64,000 bases of DNA, taken from VGRW01 sp041498295 (GTDB taxonomy: Bacteria; Myxococcota_A; UBA9160; SZUA-336). The stretch is taken from NCBI GenBank assembly GCA_041498295.1, contig JBGQIB010000002.1:15423-79422 (forward strand), given 5' to 3'. Positions 15,704-23,868 of the stretch are shown here, piece after piece (positions within the stretch are counted from its first letter, which is position 1; every line of letters begins with the position of its first letter). The notes beneath the pieces are model-generated. The model searched no databases and was not told where the DNA came from. It worked only from the letters and a program-made list of their open reading frames with translations. A program made the position numbers and the translations under genes.

Positions 15704-16997
15704 GCGCGCGGCCGCGGCGAGCGGATGGTGCGGCCTCGCCGTCGCGCTGCTCCTGTGCGCGCGCAGCGTCCACGCGGACGAGCTGCGCGTCGGCTTCGGC
15801 GTGAAGCCGCTGCCGGCGCGCGTCGGCGAGCCGATGGGCGGCTACGGGGGACTCACTACGCGCCGCGCCGAGGGCGTGCTCGATTCACCCGAAGCGCGCG
15901 CGCTCGTGCTCGAGCAGGGCAGCCTGCGGATCGCGATCGTCGTGCTCGACGTCGTGATCGCGCGTCCCAACGTGCGCGACTTGGTGCTCGAGGCAACTCA
16001 CTCGCTCGACATCGGCTTGCTCATGCTGGTCGCGACTCACACGCACTCCGGTCCCGGCGGGTATCTTCCCGGTTGGTTGCCGGCGCGGCTGACGGCGGGC
16101 GAGTACGATCCGGAGATGCCCGCGCGCCTGGCCCGCGCCGCGAGCGAAGCGCTCGAGCGCGCGGTGGCCGATCTCGCGCCCGCGCGACTCGCGAGCGCCG
16201 TCGTGCCGCTTCACCTCGCGCGCAACCGCCGCTTCTCCGACGCTGCGGCGGACACGGAGCTCGCGCTCTTGCGCGCGGACTTCGACGACGGTCGGCCGCC
16301 CGTCTTGCTCTTCGACTACGGCGCGCACGCGACCCTGCTCTCCGCCGATAACGTCGAGCTCTCGGCAGACTGGCCGGGCGCGGCGCGCGCCGCGCTTCTC
16401 GCCGCGGGGTGGCGCGCGGTCTTCGTGCCCGGACCGCTCGGCGATCAAGAGCCGGTCGTCGAGCTCGGCGCGTTTCCGAGCCTCGAGCGCGAGCGCGCGG
16501 TCATGAAGGAGTTCGGGCAGACACTGGCGAAGTCAGTCGACTCCGCGGCGCGCGCGCTAGAACCGAAGTCTCTTACGGAGCCGAGCCTGGCCGCGCTCGA
16601 GCGCTGGGTCGATACGCCGCCCGCGCAGTTTCGCCGCTTCTGCTCGCTCTGGTGGATCTCGCCGTTCGTGAGCTCGTCACTCGACGCGTTCGTCTCGAAG
16701 CGCGTACCCTTCCAGGTCGTGCGCGTGGGCGACGCGGAGCTCGTCGCGGTGCCGGCCGAGCCGATCGCGGTCGTCGGTGCGGAGCTGCGCATGCGCGTGC
16801 CCTCGGGCCGCCACCGCTTCGTGGTCGCGCACGCGAACGACTGGCTCGGCTACGTGGTCGACGGGCCGACTTATACGCGCGGAGGCTACGAGTCCTGTCT
16901 GTGTCTGTTCGGTCCGCGCAGCGCCGCCTGGCTCGTGGACTCCGCGGCAGAGACTCTGCGCGAGCTCGACGCGCGCCCGCCCGGGAGCGCGCCGTGA
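15678..16997 (+). CDS. Exported neutral-ceramidase-like hydrolase
   Basis: 439 residues with an Arg-rich N-terminus and a hydrophobic signal segment (CGLAVALLLCARSVHA). The body resembles the N-terminal domain of neutral/alkaline ceramidases: GVKPLPARVGEPMGGYGG, the metal-binding VATHTHSGPGGYLP, and a GPLGDQEP motif in the place of the family GDVSPN. The serine of that motif is replaced, so amidase activity on ceramide is doubtful. Other zinc-dependent hydrolase roles are possible. It overlaps the UDG gene by 26 bases, and aroE starts on its stop codon (GTGA), so it lies in a coupled operon. Confidence 0.72.
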   Translation: MSRDRVRARRAAAASGWCGLAVALLLCARSVHADELRVGFGVKPLPARVGEPMGGYGGLTTRRAEGVLDSPEARALVLEQGSLRIAIVVLDVVIARPNVRDLVLEATHSLDIGLLMLVATHTHSGPGGYLPGWLPARLTAGEYDPEMPARLARAASEALERAVADLAPARLASAVVPLHLARNRRFSDAAADTELALLRADFDDGRPPVLLFDYGAHATLLSADNVELSADWPGAARAALLAAGWRAVFVPGPLGDQEPVVELGAFPSLERERAVMKEFGQTLAKSVDSAARALEPKSLTEPSLAALERWVDTPPAQFRRFCSLWWISPFVSSSLDAFVSKRVPFQVVRVGDAELVAVPAEPIAVVGAELRMRVPSGRHRFVVAHANDWLGYVVDGPTYTRGGYESCLCLFGPRSAAWLVDSAAETLRELDARPPGSAP

Positions 16998-17800
16998 CGC
17001 GCGCGCTCTGCGGAATCGCGCTTCATCCCGCGGGTCACACGCTCTCGCCGGTATTACACGAAACTGCGTACGCCGCGCTCGGCCTGGACGCCTCCTTCAG
17101 CGTCCACGACGTCGCGCCCCCGGGATTCGGCGCGCTGCTCACGGAGCTGCGCGCGCGCGGACTGACACAGCTCTGTGTCTCGCTCCCGCACAAGGAGTCA
17201 GCGCTGCAGCTCGCCGACCGCGTCTCGGAGGCGGCCCGCGCGATCGGCGCGGCGAATACGCTGACCGCCATCGGCGGCGCCCTGGTCGCCGACAACACCG
17301 ACTGGATCGGCGTCACGGCCGCACTCGAGCCGTACGGCCCGTGGACGAGCCGGCGCGCGACGGTGCTGGGCGCGGGCGGCGCCGCGCGCGCGGTCGTGTT
17401 CGCGCTGCGCCGTTTCGAGATGGACGTGTGCATCGTGAATCGCACGCGCGCGCGCGCGGAACGCGTCGCCGCCGATCTCGGCGCGCACGTCGGCTCGCTC
17501 GACGAGCCGTGGGATCTGCTCGTGAACGCGACCTCGCTCGGCATGTCACCGGATGCCGACTCGACGCCGGCTCCCGCCGCGAGTCTGCGTCCGGGAGCGC
17601 TCGTGTTCGACACGGTGTATCGGCCGCTCGAGACACGCCTCTTGCGCGAGGCGCGCGCTCGCGGCTGCCGGGTCCAAGACGGACTCGAGATGCTCGTGCA
17701 TCAAGCGGTCGAGCAGATCCGCCTGTGGAGCGGGAAGCGCGCGGACCCGGCCCGGCTGCGCCGCGCCGCGCTCGACGCGCTAGGCTCCGCGCCACGATGA
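16994..17800 (+). CDS. aroE: Shikimate dehydrogenase
   Basis: NADPH-dependent reduction of 3-dehydroshikimate in chorismate and aromatic amino acid synthesis. The 268-residue frame shows the substrate site HTLSPVLHETAYAALGL, the catalytic Lys in CVSLPHKESAL and Asp in NTDWIGV. The Rossmann motif is GAGGAARAV, with NRTRARAE (NADP-binding) and NATSLGM. SLPHK replaces the usual VTxPHK, a modest variation. The GTG start overlaps the upstream stop as GTGA, and its own TGA overlaps the next ATG, so it is in the middle of a tightly coupled run. Confidence 0.92.
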   Translation: MTRALCGIALHPAGHTLSPVLHETAYAALGLDASFSVHDVAPPGFGALLTELRARGLTQLCVSLPHKESALQLADRVSEAARAIGAANTLTAIGGALVADNTDWIGVTAALEPYGPWTSRRATVLGAGGAARAVVFALRRFEMDVCIVNRTRARAERVAADLGAHVGSLDEPWDLLVNATSLGMSPDADSTPAPAASLRPGALVFDTVYRPLETRLLREARARGCRVQDGLEMLVHQAVEQIRLWSGKRADPARLRRAALDALGSAPR

Positions 17801-19065
17801 CTGAATCGACGCTCGAATGGGACACGCCGATGTACCGCCTCGCGGTCGCGCAGCTCGACCAGACCGCGGCGCTGATGCAGCTCGACGAGAACATCTGGGA
17901 GCGGCTGCGCACCCCGCAGCGCTCGTTGATCGTCTCGTTTCCGTTTCGCCGCGACGACTACAAGACCGTCGACACCGTCTACGGGTACCGCGTGCAGCAC
18001 GTGCTCACGATGGGGCCGACGAAGGGCGGCGTGCGCTACGACGACGACGTGCATCTCGGCGAAGTCACTGCGCTCGCGATCTGGATGTCATGGAAGTGCG
18101 CGCTGATCGGCCTGCCCTTCGGCGGCGCGAAGGGCGGCGTGCGCATCGATCCGACGCGTCTCTCGCGCACCGAGCTGCAGCGCATCACGCGCCGCTACAC
18201 GATGGAGATCATCGAGATGATCGGCCCCGATCGGGACATTCCGGCGCCCGACATGGGAACCGACGAGCAGACCATGGCCTGGATGATGGACACGTACTCC
18301 GGGCAGAAGGGCTACGCCGTGCCCGGCGTCGTCACCGGGAAGCCGGTCGAGATCGGCGGCTCACTCGGCCGGCGCGAGGCAACCGGCCGCGGTGTAGTCA
18401 CCTGTGTCACCGAGGCGTGTCACCACCTGCGCATGCAGATCCAGGGCGCGCGCATCGCCGTGCAGGGCTACGGCAACGTGGGAGCAAACGCGGCGCGCCT
18501 CGGGAGCGCCGCAGGCGCGCGCGTGATTGCGGTCTCCGACGTGAAGGGCGGCATTCACGACGCGCGCGGGCTCGATCTGACCAAGGTCGATCAGTGGGTG
18601 AAGGAGCATCGCTTCCTCGAGGGCTTCCCGGGTGCGGAGTCAGTCACGAACGCGGAGCTGCTCGAGCTCGACTGCGACGTGCTGATCCCCGCGGCGCTGC
18701 AGAATCAGATCACCGAGAGGAACGCCGGCCGCATCCGCGCACGGCTGGTCGTCGAGGGCGCGAACGGGCCGACCTCGCTCGAGGCCGACTCCATCCTTCG
18801 CGAGCGCGGCATCTTCGTCGTGCCCGACATCCTCGCGAACGCCGGCGGAGTCACGGTCTCGTACTTCGAGTGGGTGCAGGACGCGCAGCAGCTCTTCTGG
18901 ACCGAGGACGAGGTCAACGAGCGACTCACGAAGATCATGTCGCGCGCCTTCCGCGAGCTGCTCGCGTTCGCGCTCGAGAAGAAGGTCGATCTGCGCACCG
19001 CCTTGCTCTGGCGCGGCATCGGACGAGTGGCGGCCGCGAAGCGCCTGCGTGGAGTCTTTCCCTAG
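17797..19065 (+). CDS. Glu/Leu/Phe/Val-type dehydrogenase, probably glutamate dehydrogenase
   Basis: 422 residues, the size of hexameric class I glutamate dehydrogenases. It deaminates glutamate to 2-oxoglutarate and ammonia with NAD(P). Key segments are the substrate site TMGPTKGGVRYDDDVHLGEV, KCALIGLPFGGAKGG with the catalytic Lys, IPAPDMGTDEQTMAWM with the catalytic Asp, and the dinucleotide motif VQGYGNVGANAARLG. NAGGVTVSYFEWVQ is the C-terminal signature. The ATG overlaps the aroE stop (ATGA). Exact amino-acid specificity is inferred from overall similarity. Confidence 0.93.
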   Translation: MTESTLEWDTPMYRLAVAQLDQTAALMQLDENIWERLRTPQRSLIVSFPFRRDDYKTVDTVYGYRVQHVLTMGPTKGGVRYDDDVHLGEVTALAIWMSWKCALIGLPFGGAKGGVRIDPTRLSRTELQRITRRYTMEIIEMIGPDRDIPAPDMGTDEQTMAWMMDTYSGQKGYAVPGVVTGKPVEIGGSLGRREATGRGVVTCVTEACHHLRMQIQGARIAVQGYGNVGANAARLGSAAGARVIAVSDVKGGIHDARGLDLTKVDQWVKEHRFLEGFPGAESVTNAELLELDCDVLIPAALQNQITERNAGRIRARLVVEGANGPTSLEADSILRERGIFVVPDILANAGGVTVSYFEWVQDAQQLFWTEDEVNERLTKIMSRAFRELLAFALEKKVDLRTALLWRGIGRVAAAKRLRGVFP

Positions 19066-19082
19066 GAAGCACGTCCGTCGAC

Positions 19083-19604
19083 GTGGGCAGCGTCGTCCAG
19101 CTGAGCGCCACCGTGGTATCCAGCGCAGCCCTCGGTTTCCTCTACGGCACGCACTTCGACTGGCGAGGCCGAATCGACTGGGTCGCGTGGGGCACACTCG
19201 GATCGGTCGCAGTAGTCATCGTGGCTGTAGTGCCGATTTTCAGCGAGCAGCAGCGCCGACGCCGGCAGACTCGTGCTGCTCGCGACCATGTGTCGGCACT
19301 GCTCATTCAGATCGAGAGCCTCCTCGGCCTCAAGGTGACCGTGCCTATCCTAGGAGCGATCAGTCCGACCGAGGCCGCACCAATCCATGAGCTATTCGCT
19401 CTCATTCGCCAGCTCGGGCTCCTCGACGAACCTGAGTCTCGCCATGTGATCGTTGCGGCGGGCAAAGCCCGGATGCTCGTTCTTCTTGCAGCGGATCCGA
19501 TGCCGAACCAACAGGGTCAGGACTTTCAGAGTGCGAACACAAAGGTGACTCGCGCGCGCGAGGTAGTCGATGCTCGGATTCGGCCCTCCGAACGCGAAGC
19601 ATAG
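19083..19604 (+). CDS. Two-TM protein of unknown function
   Basis: 173 residues from a GTG at 19083; no better start is seen. Two hydrophobic helices (SATVVSSAALGFLYG and VAWGTLGSVAVVIVAVVPIF) flank a short loop. An Arg-rich stop-transfer (EQQRRRRQTRAARD) and a roughly 110-residue soluble, mostly helical region follow. Base composition is clearly less GC-rich than the genes before it, suggesting acquisition. It precedes a protease-like gene of similar composition. No family is recognised. Confidence 0.6.
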   Translation: MGSVVQLSATVVSSAALGFLYGTHFDWRGRIDWVAWGTLGSVAVVIVAVVPIFSEQQRRRRQTRAARDHVSALLIQIESLLGLKVTVPILGAISPTEAAPIHELFALIRQLGLLDEPESRHVIVAAGKARMLVLLAADPMPNQQGQDFQSANTKVTRAREVVDARIRPSEREA

Positions 19605-19689
19605 GTCGCTGCCACGCGCTGCATCTGATAGGCCGCCGCCCAGCGGCCCATTGGCACCGTCGGCGCAGCTGAGGGCCGAAGCGTTAGAC
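19579..19689 (+). repeat. Imperfect attC-like inverted structure at the end of the 2-TM gene
   Basis: TTCGGCCCTC (19579-19588) and GAGGGCCGAA (19671-19680) are perfect 10-bp inverted arms. The right arm is followed by GCGTTAGAC, which contains GTTAGAC and so fits the GTTRRRY end of integron attC sites. The matching left box (RYYYAAC) is not intact: the sequence there is GTCGATGC. Overlap with the 3' end of a small low-GC gene is typical of cassettes, but without the second box this is only a resemblance. Confidence 0.25.
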
Positions 19690-19692
19690 GGC

Positions 19693-19800
19693 TCAGTACT
19701 CCGGACACCAGAGATCTGCGGGACGAGTGACTCCGGCGGGTTCGGAACGGGAGGGCGATCTCGCGGCCGGTCTCCCAGGTCACCGAGCGCCTTCTCTGCC
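19693..19800 (-). pseudogene. Remnant of the 3' end of a Gfo/Idh/MocA oxidoreductase gene
   Basis: On the minus strand this reads TGREIALPFR and, after a one-frame shift, GVTRPADLWCPEY then stop. The intact oxidoreductase ending at 20827 has GGREIALPFRPTGVTLPVDLW at its end. The DNA is similar over about 60 bases and includes an identical 15-mer (19755-19769 and 20897-20911, same orientation). Only the last 35 or so codons are present. It is a duplicated or left-over gene end bordering the low-GC insert. Confidence 0.7.
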
Positions 19801-19938
19801 GCCCGCCTCGAGTGAGTCGAAGAGTGCGATGGACGTCGAAAGCTTCCATGCTTCCCTAAGATCTCCCGGCGGTGCTACGCTGCTAAGAAGCGACTCACGG
19901 GGAGCCGCTCACTCCACTGTTGGCGGACAGGAACACGT

Positions 19939-20691
19939 GTGGAAGAGTGGCAGAGACGAGAACTCGACCGACTCGCCGCCGCTGGTTACCTACCGACAAT
20001 TCAAGAGCTCGCGAAGAGCCATTCTGCTCCCTTCTGGTGGCACGACGCGAGACGCGCAATCGGAACGCACATCGAGCACAACGGCACAGTCTCTTTTGTT
20101 CGGACAGACACAGACCTCCTCGGTGTCTCCTGCGCCCACGTTCACGAAGGATGGCTTAGGGACAAAGCGGCCAATCCGGACCTCGTATGCCAGGTAGGTG
20201 GAATCACTTTCGATCCCTCTAGGCACTTGATCGACATTGACGAGCGCCTCGACCTGGCGACGTATGGCCTATCGGATGTTGTGGTCAACGGGTCGCGGTC
20301 AGTAGTCCATTCGCCGTCATGCTGGCCACCCGCTGACATTGATGAAGGCGGCTTGGTGATCCTCGGCGGTTGGCCAGGCCTCTTACGACAAGAGAAGCTG
20401 GGTAGAACAGACTTCTACTTCTCGTCGTTCATCAGCCGAGTTGACCAGGCTTCGTCTGAGCATCTCGCGGTTCATCTCAACATCACCGAAGCACATGGAC
20501 CCGCAGGATTGCTGATACCGGAGAGCCCGGACCTCGGTGGCGCGAGCGGCGGCCCCGTGTTCCGGATACGCGAGGAACCTCTCGTCATGTTGGAGCTCGT
20601 CGGAGTCATCTACCAATACAGCGCGGCCTTCGAGCTCGTCCGCGCGCGACGCGCTTCGAGCATAAGCTCGAACGGGACACTGATTCGCTAG
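19939..20691 (+). CDS. Trypsin-fold serine protease-like protein, cytoplasmic
   Basis: 250 residues starting at GTG 19939, with ACAGGAA upstream. It matches the chymotrypsin/trypsin fold by its triad. His is in LGVSCAHVHEGW, Asp in DIDERLDLATYGL, and Ser in PDLGGASGGPVFRI (GxSGGP). There is no signal peptide or propeptide, so it is likely intracellular, as are trypsin-like peptidases in some conflict or defence systems. GC content is lower than the surroundings. It lies between the oxidoreductase 3'-end remnant and the intact copy. The assignment rests on motifs only. Confidence 0.65.
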   Translation: MEEWQRRELDRLAAAGYLPTIQELAKSHSAPFWWHDARRAIGTHIEHNGTVSFVRTDTDLLGVSCAHVHEGWLRDKAANPDLVCQVGGITFDPSRHLIDIDERLDLATYGLSDVVVNGSRSVVHSPSCWPPADIDEGGLVILGGWPGLLRQEKLGRTDFYFSSFISRVDQASSEHLAVHLNITEAHGPAGLLIPESPDLGGASGGPVFRIREEPLVMLELVGVIYQYSAAFELVRARRASSISSNGTLIR

Positions 20692-20826
20692 GCGCCCGCC
20701 CGCCGCTCATCCAGGCGTTGCAGCTGACGCGCCACAGGCCGACGGCGTTGGTGGTACTCTTGGCATCACCATCGGGCGCGTGGTTGAGTCTTGCGGCGAA
20801 TTGCCGCGCAGCTGACCGCCGATCGG

Positions 20827-21897
20827 CTAGCCGGGCGGCTTCGGCGGACGCCACAGGTCGACGGGAAGAGTGACTCCCGTAGGACGGAACGGCAGCGCGA
20901 TCTCGCGGCCGCCCTGCCCGGCCGAGGCGTAGGCGGCGAGCAGGATCTCGAGCACGGCGCGCCCGTCCTCGCCAGTCTCCTCGACTTTGGCCCCGCCGAC
21001 GCCCGCGATGAAGTGCGCGAGCTCGCCGACGTAGCCGTGCTCGAGCAGTGGATCGACGGTCGGGCGAGTCACTGCGCCGGCGCGTTTCGTCAGACTCAGG
21101 CCCGTTTCGCCCATGAGATCGAGAAACAAGCGTCCCTCGGTGCCGTGTATCTCGAGCGTGCTCTGCATGCCCGTGGTCACGGCCCACGAGCTCTCCGAGA
21201 CGAGGGTGACTCCGCTCGCGAGCTCGAGCCGCACCTCGGCGTCGTCATCGAGATCGGTCTTGTCGCCGTGCAGCACCGTCGCGAGTCGCGCCGAGACCGC
21301 GCGCACCGCGGGCCGATCGAACACGAAGCGCAGCGCCTCGATCCCGTGACAGCCCATGTCCATGAGCGCGCCACCGCCGGCCTCGGTGCGGTCGAAGAAC
21401 CACGGTGAGTACGGCCCGCCGTGTTTCTCGACCTGCCGCGCCCAGAGGACGCGCCCGACCACGCCCTCGCGCACGAGCTCGCGCGCGCGCCGATAAAGCG
21501 GAGCGAAGCAGAGATTCTCGGCGTAGCCGAGCGTGACACCGTGGCGTGTCGCCGCGGCGCAGAGTGCGTCCGCTTCGTCGAGCGTAAGACACAGCGGCTT
21601 CTCGACGACCACGTGCTTGCCCACCTCGAGCGCCGCCAGTGCGTGCGCCGCGTGCAGCCGATTCGGCGAGTTCACGCACACGAGCCGCACGTTCGGGTCA
21701 GCTAGCAGCGCCGGCAGCTCGTCGAACGTGAACGGCTTCGCGCTCGCAAAGCCACTCGTCAGCTTCTCCGCCGCCGCGCGCGTGCGCGAAGCGACTGCCG
21801 CCAGATACGCGCCGCCCGCTCGCGCGAGCGCCGCGAGGTACACTCGCGAGATCCAGCCCGCGCCCAGCAGCGCAATTCCGGGCAGCTCTCCTGTCAG
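20827..21897 (-). CDS. Gfo/Idh/MocA-family NAD(P) oxidoreductase
   Basis: About 350 residues. The N-terminal Rossmann domain begins PGIALLGAGWISRVYLAAL, and VEKPLCLTLDEADAL contains the conserved EKP. The C-terminal domain has WFFDRTEAGGGALMDMGCHG and ends GREIALPFR. Typical members oxidise or isomerise sugars, inositols or related alcohols. No ATG, GTG or TTG is available in frame before the Rossmann motif. A CTG at 21897 overlapping the upstream TGA (CTGA), or a CTG at 21885 giving MPGIALLGAG, are the candidates, so the 5' boundary is uncertain. It follows the acyl-CoA dehydrogenase directly. Confidence 0.85.
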   Translation of the reverse strand: MTGELPGIALLGAGWISRVYLAALARAGGAYLAAVASRTRAAAEKLTSGFASAKPFTFDELPALLADPNVRLVCVNSPNRLHAAHALAALEVGKHVVVEKPLCLTLDEADALCAAATRHGVTLGYAENLCFAPLYRRARELVREGVVGRVLWARQVEKHGGPYSPWFFDRTEAGGGALMDMGCHGIEALRFVFDRPAVRAVSARLATVLHGDKTDLDDDAEVRLELASGVTLVSESSWAVTTGMQSTLEIHGTEGRLFLDLMGETGLSLTKRAGAVTRPTVDPLLEHGYVGELAHFIAGVGGAKVEETGEDGRAVLEILLAAYASAGQGGREIALPFRPTGVTLPVDLWRPPKPPG

Positions 21898-23015
21898 AGC
21901 TTCAAGAGCTGCGCGACGCGCTCCCGGTGCTCCGAGGGATCGCCGTAGGTGACTTCGATCGCCTTCGCGCGCTTGAAGTACAGGTGGCAGTCGTACTCCC
22001 ACGTGAAGCCGACGCCGCCGTGAATCTGGATGTTCTCGGCGGACGTAGCACGGTACGCGTCGCTCGTGTACGCCTTGGCCATCGAGGCGGCGAGCTCCGC
22101 CTCGGCGGTCTTCTCGGCCACCGCCCAGGCGGCGTAGTAAGTGATCGACTTCGAGGACTCGACCTGAATCAACATGTCGGCGCACTTGTGCTTGATCGCC
22201 TGGTTCACGCCGATCGGCTTGCCGAACTGCACCCGCTCCTTCGCGTACTTCACCGAGTCCTCGAGCACCTTCTGCGCGCCGCCCAGGGCCTCGGCCGCGA
22301 GGTGCACGAGCGCGTGATTGCGCACCGTCCGCCACGTCGCCCAGCCGGATTCGGGCGCGCCCAAGAGCTGCGCGGGCGTGCTCGCGAACTTCACCTCCGC
22401 GATGCGCCGCGTCTGATCCATCGAGAGCAGCGGCGTGATGGTCATGCCGGGCGCGCCCCGCTCCACGGTGAACAGCGCGATGCCCGCCTCGCCGGGACCG
22501 CCGGCACGCGCCGCGACCACGATCAGGTCGGCGTTCTGCGCGTCCGGAACGAACAGCTTTGTGCCGGTGAGCGCGAAGCCCGCGCCCTGCTTCTCGGCGC
22601 GCGTCGCGAGCTCATAGGGATTCTCGTTGCCCGAGTCCTCGGTGATCGCGAAGCTCGCGATCTTCCGGCCCGCCGCGATGGCGGGCAGGAATTCCTTCTT
22701 CTGCGTCTCGGTGCCGCCGTGCAGAATCGCGAGGGCGCCCTGGAAGCTGGCAAAGAAGGGCGACGGCGTGAGCGCGCGGCCGAGCTCCTCCGCGATCACG
22801 ATCTCGTCGACGAGAGTGAGACCGGCGCCGCCGTACTCCTCGGGGAGCAGCAGCCCGAGCCAGCCGAGCTCGGCCATCTTGGCGTACACAGCGGGTTTGA
22901 AGCCGCGCGGATCGTCCATCAGCTCGCGCACCGCGCTCATGGGGAGCTCTTTGGCGAGAAACTCACGGGCGCTGTTGCGCAGCAGCTCTTGTTCTTCCGA
23001 GAAGCCGAAGTTCAC
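21894..23015 (-). CDS. Acyl-CoA dehydrogenase family flavoprotein
   Basis: 373 residues with FAD. The N-terminal helical domain (FSEEQELLRNSAREFL), the beta domain (ASFAITEDSGNENP) and the C-terminal helical domain (KERVQFGKPIGVNQAIKHKCADM, IQIHGGVGFTWEYDCHLYFKRA) are all present. The usual YEGT catalytic-Glu site reads VTYGDPSE, so that Glu is absent. A Glu in LAAEALGGAQ on the neighbouring helix could serve, as in related dehydrogenases, or the enzyme may work as a heteromer. GTG start. The CoA substrate is unknown. Confidence 0.9.
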   Translation of the reverse strand: MNFGFSEEQELLRNSAREFLAKELPMSAVRELMDDPRGFKPAVYAKMAELGWLGLLLPEEYGGAGLTLVDEIVIAEELGRALTPSPFFASFQGALAILHGGTETQKKEFLPAIAAGRKIASFAITEDSGNENPYELATRAEKQGAGFALTGTKLFVPDAQNADLIVVAARAGGPGEAGIALFTVERGAPGMTITPLLSMDQTRRIAEVKFASTPAQLLGAPESGWATWRTVRNHALVHLAAEALGGAQKVLEDSVKYAKERVQFGKPIGVNQAIKHKCADMLIQVESSKSITYYAAWAVAEKTAEAELAASMAKAYTSDAYRATSAENIQIHGGVGFTWEYDCHLYFKRAKAIEVTYGDPSEHRERVAQLLKL

Positions 23016-23136
23016 GGCGGCGATTCTATCCCTCTGTTTTTTCGAGGGTCAAACCCGCCGATTGCGAGCTTCGAAGCGCCTAGCGTAGGGTGGCGTCCGA
23101 CATGGCGTTGACGGCCGATCTGCAGAGACATCTCAC

Positions 23137-23868
23137 ATGAGCGCCAAGATCGAGGCGCAGCGCGTCTGCAAGCGCTTTGGCTCCGTGGTGGCGCTCGACG
23201 AGCTGTCGCTCGAGATCGCGCCCGGGGAGGTGTTTGGGCTCATCGGACCGAATGGCGCGGGCAAGACGACTTTCCTGCGCATCCTGACCGGCTACTGGCT
23301 CGCGTCGGACGGCGACGTGTTCGTCGACGGCCTCTCGGTCACGCGCGAGCGCTTCCGCGTGCAGGCGCGGCTCGGCTACGCGTGCGAGCAGCCGAAGCTG
23401 TACGCGGATCACCGGGTCGACACGTTTCTCAAAATGATGGGCGAGCTGCGCGGTCTCTCGGGCGCGCGGCTGCGCGCAGCGACGGCGCTCGCGGTCGAGC
23501 GACTCGGGCTCGAGTCCGTCTTGAAGCGACGCATCGGCGTGCTGTCGAAGGGCTTCCGGCAGCGCGTCGCGCTCGCGCAGGCACTGCTGCACGAGCCCGC
23601 GTTGCTGGTGGTCGACGAGCCCACCGTCGGCCTCGACCCCGCGCAGCAGATCGAGCTGCGCCGCATCCTCGCCGGCTTCCGCGGGCAGCACACGGTGATC
23701 CTGAGCACGCACCAGCTGCACGAGGCCGAGATGCTCTGCGACCGCGTCGCCCTACTGGATCGCGGGCGGCTAGCCGCCCTTGCGACCGCGGATGAGATCC
23801 GCTCTGGCGGGAGCCTCGAAGCGCTGTTCCTAGCCAAGGTCGGGAGCCACGCCGGAGTCGCGCCGTGA
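23137..23868 (+). CDS. ABC transporter ATPase (Gld-type exporter)
   Basis: 243 residues. Walker A is GPNGAGKTTFLRI, the signature is LSKGFRQRVALAQAL, Walker B is LLVVDEPTVGLDP, and the switch His is in ILSTHQLHEAE. It is the first of three coupled genes (ATPase, ABC-2 permease, large auxiliary protein) with the layout of the GldA-GldF-GldG type. The next gene starts on its stop codon (GTGA). The transported substrate is not evident. In other bacteria such exporters are linked to gliding or to surface-component export. Confidence 0.93.
   Translation: MSAKIEAQRVCKRFGSVVALDELSLEIAPGEVFGLIGPNGAGKTTFLRILTGYWLASDGDVFVDGLSVTRERFRVQARLGYACEQPKLYADHRVDTFLKMMGELRGLSGARLRAATALAVERLGLESVLKRRIGVLSKGFRQRVALAQALLHEPALLVVDEPTVGLDPAQQIELRRILAGFRGQHTVILSTHQLHEAEMLCDRVALLDRGRLAALATADEIRSGGSLEALFLAKVGSHAGVAP

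Noticed and set aside
20692..20826. Repeated GCAGCTGACSC words between the protease and the oxidoreductase as a second attC-like site
   Set aside because: The words are direct rather than inverted and no GTTRRRY/RYYYAAC pair is present.
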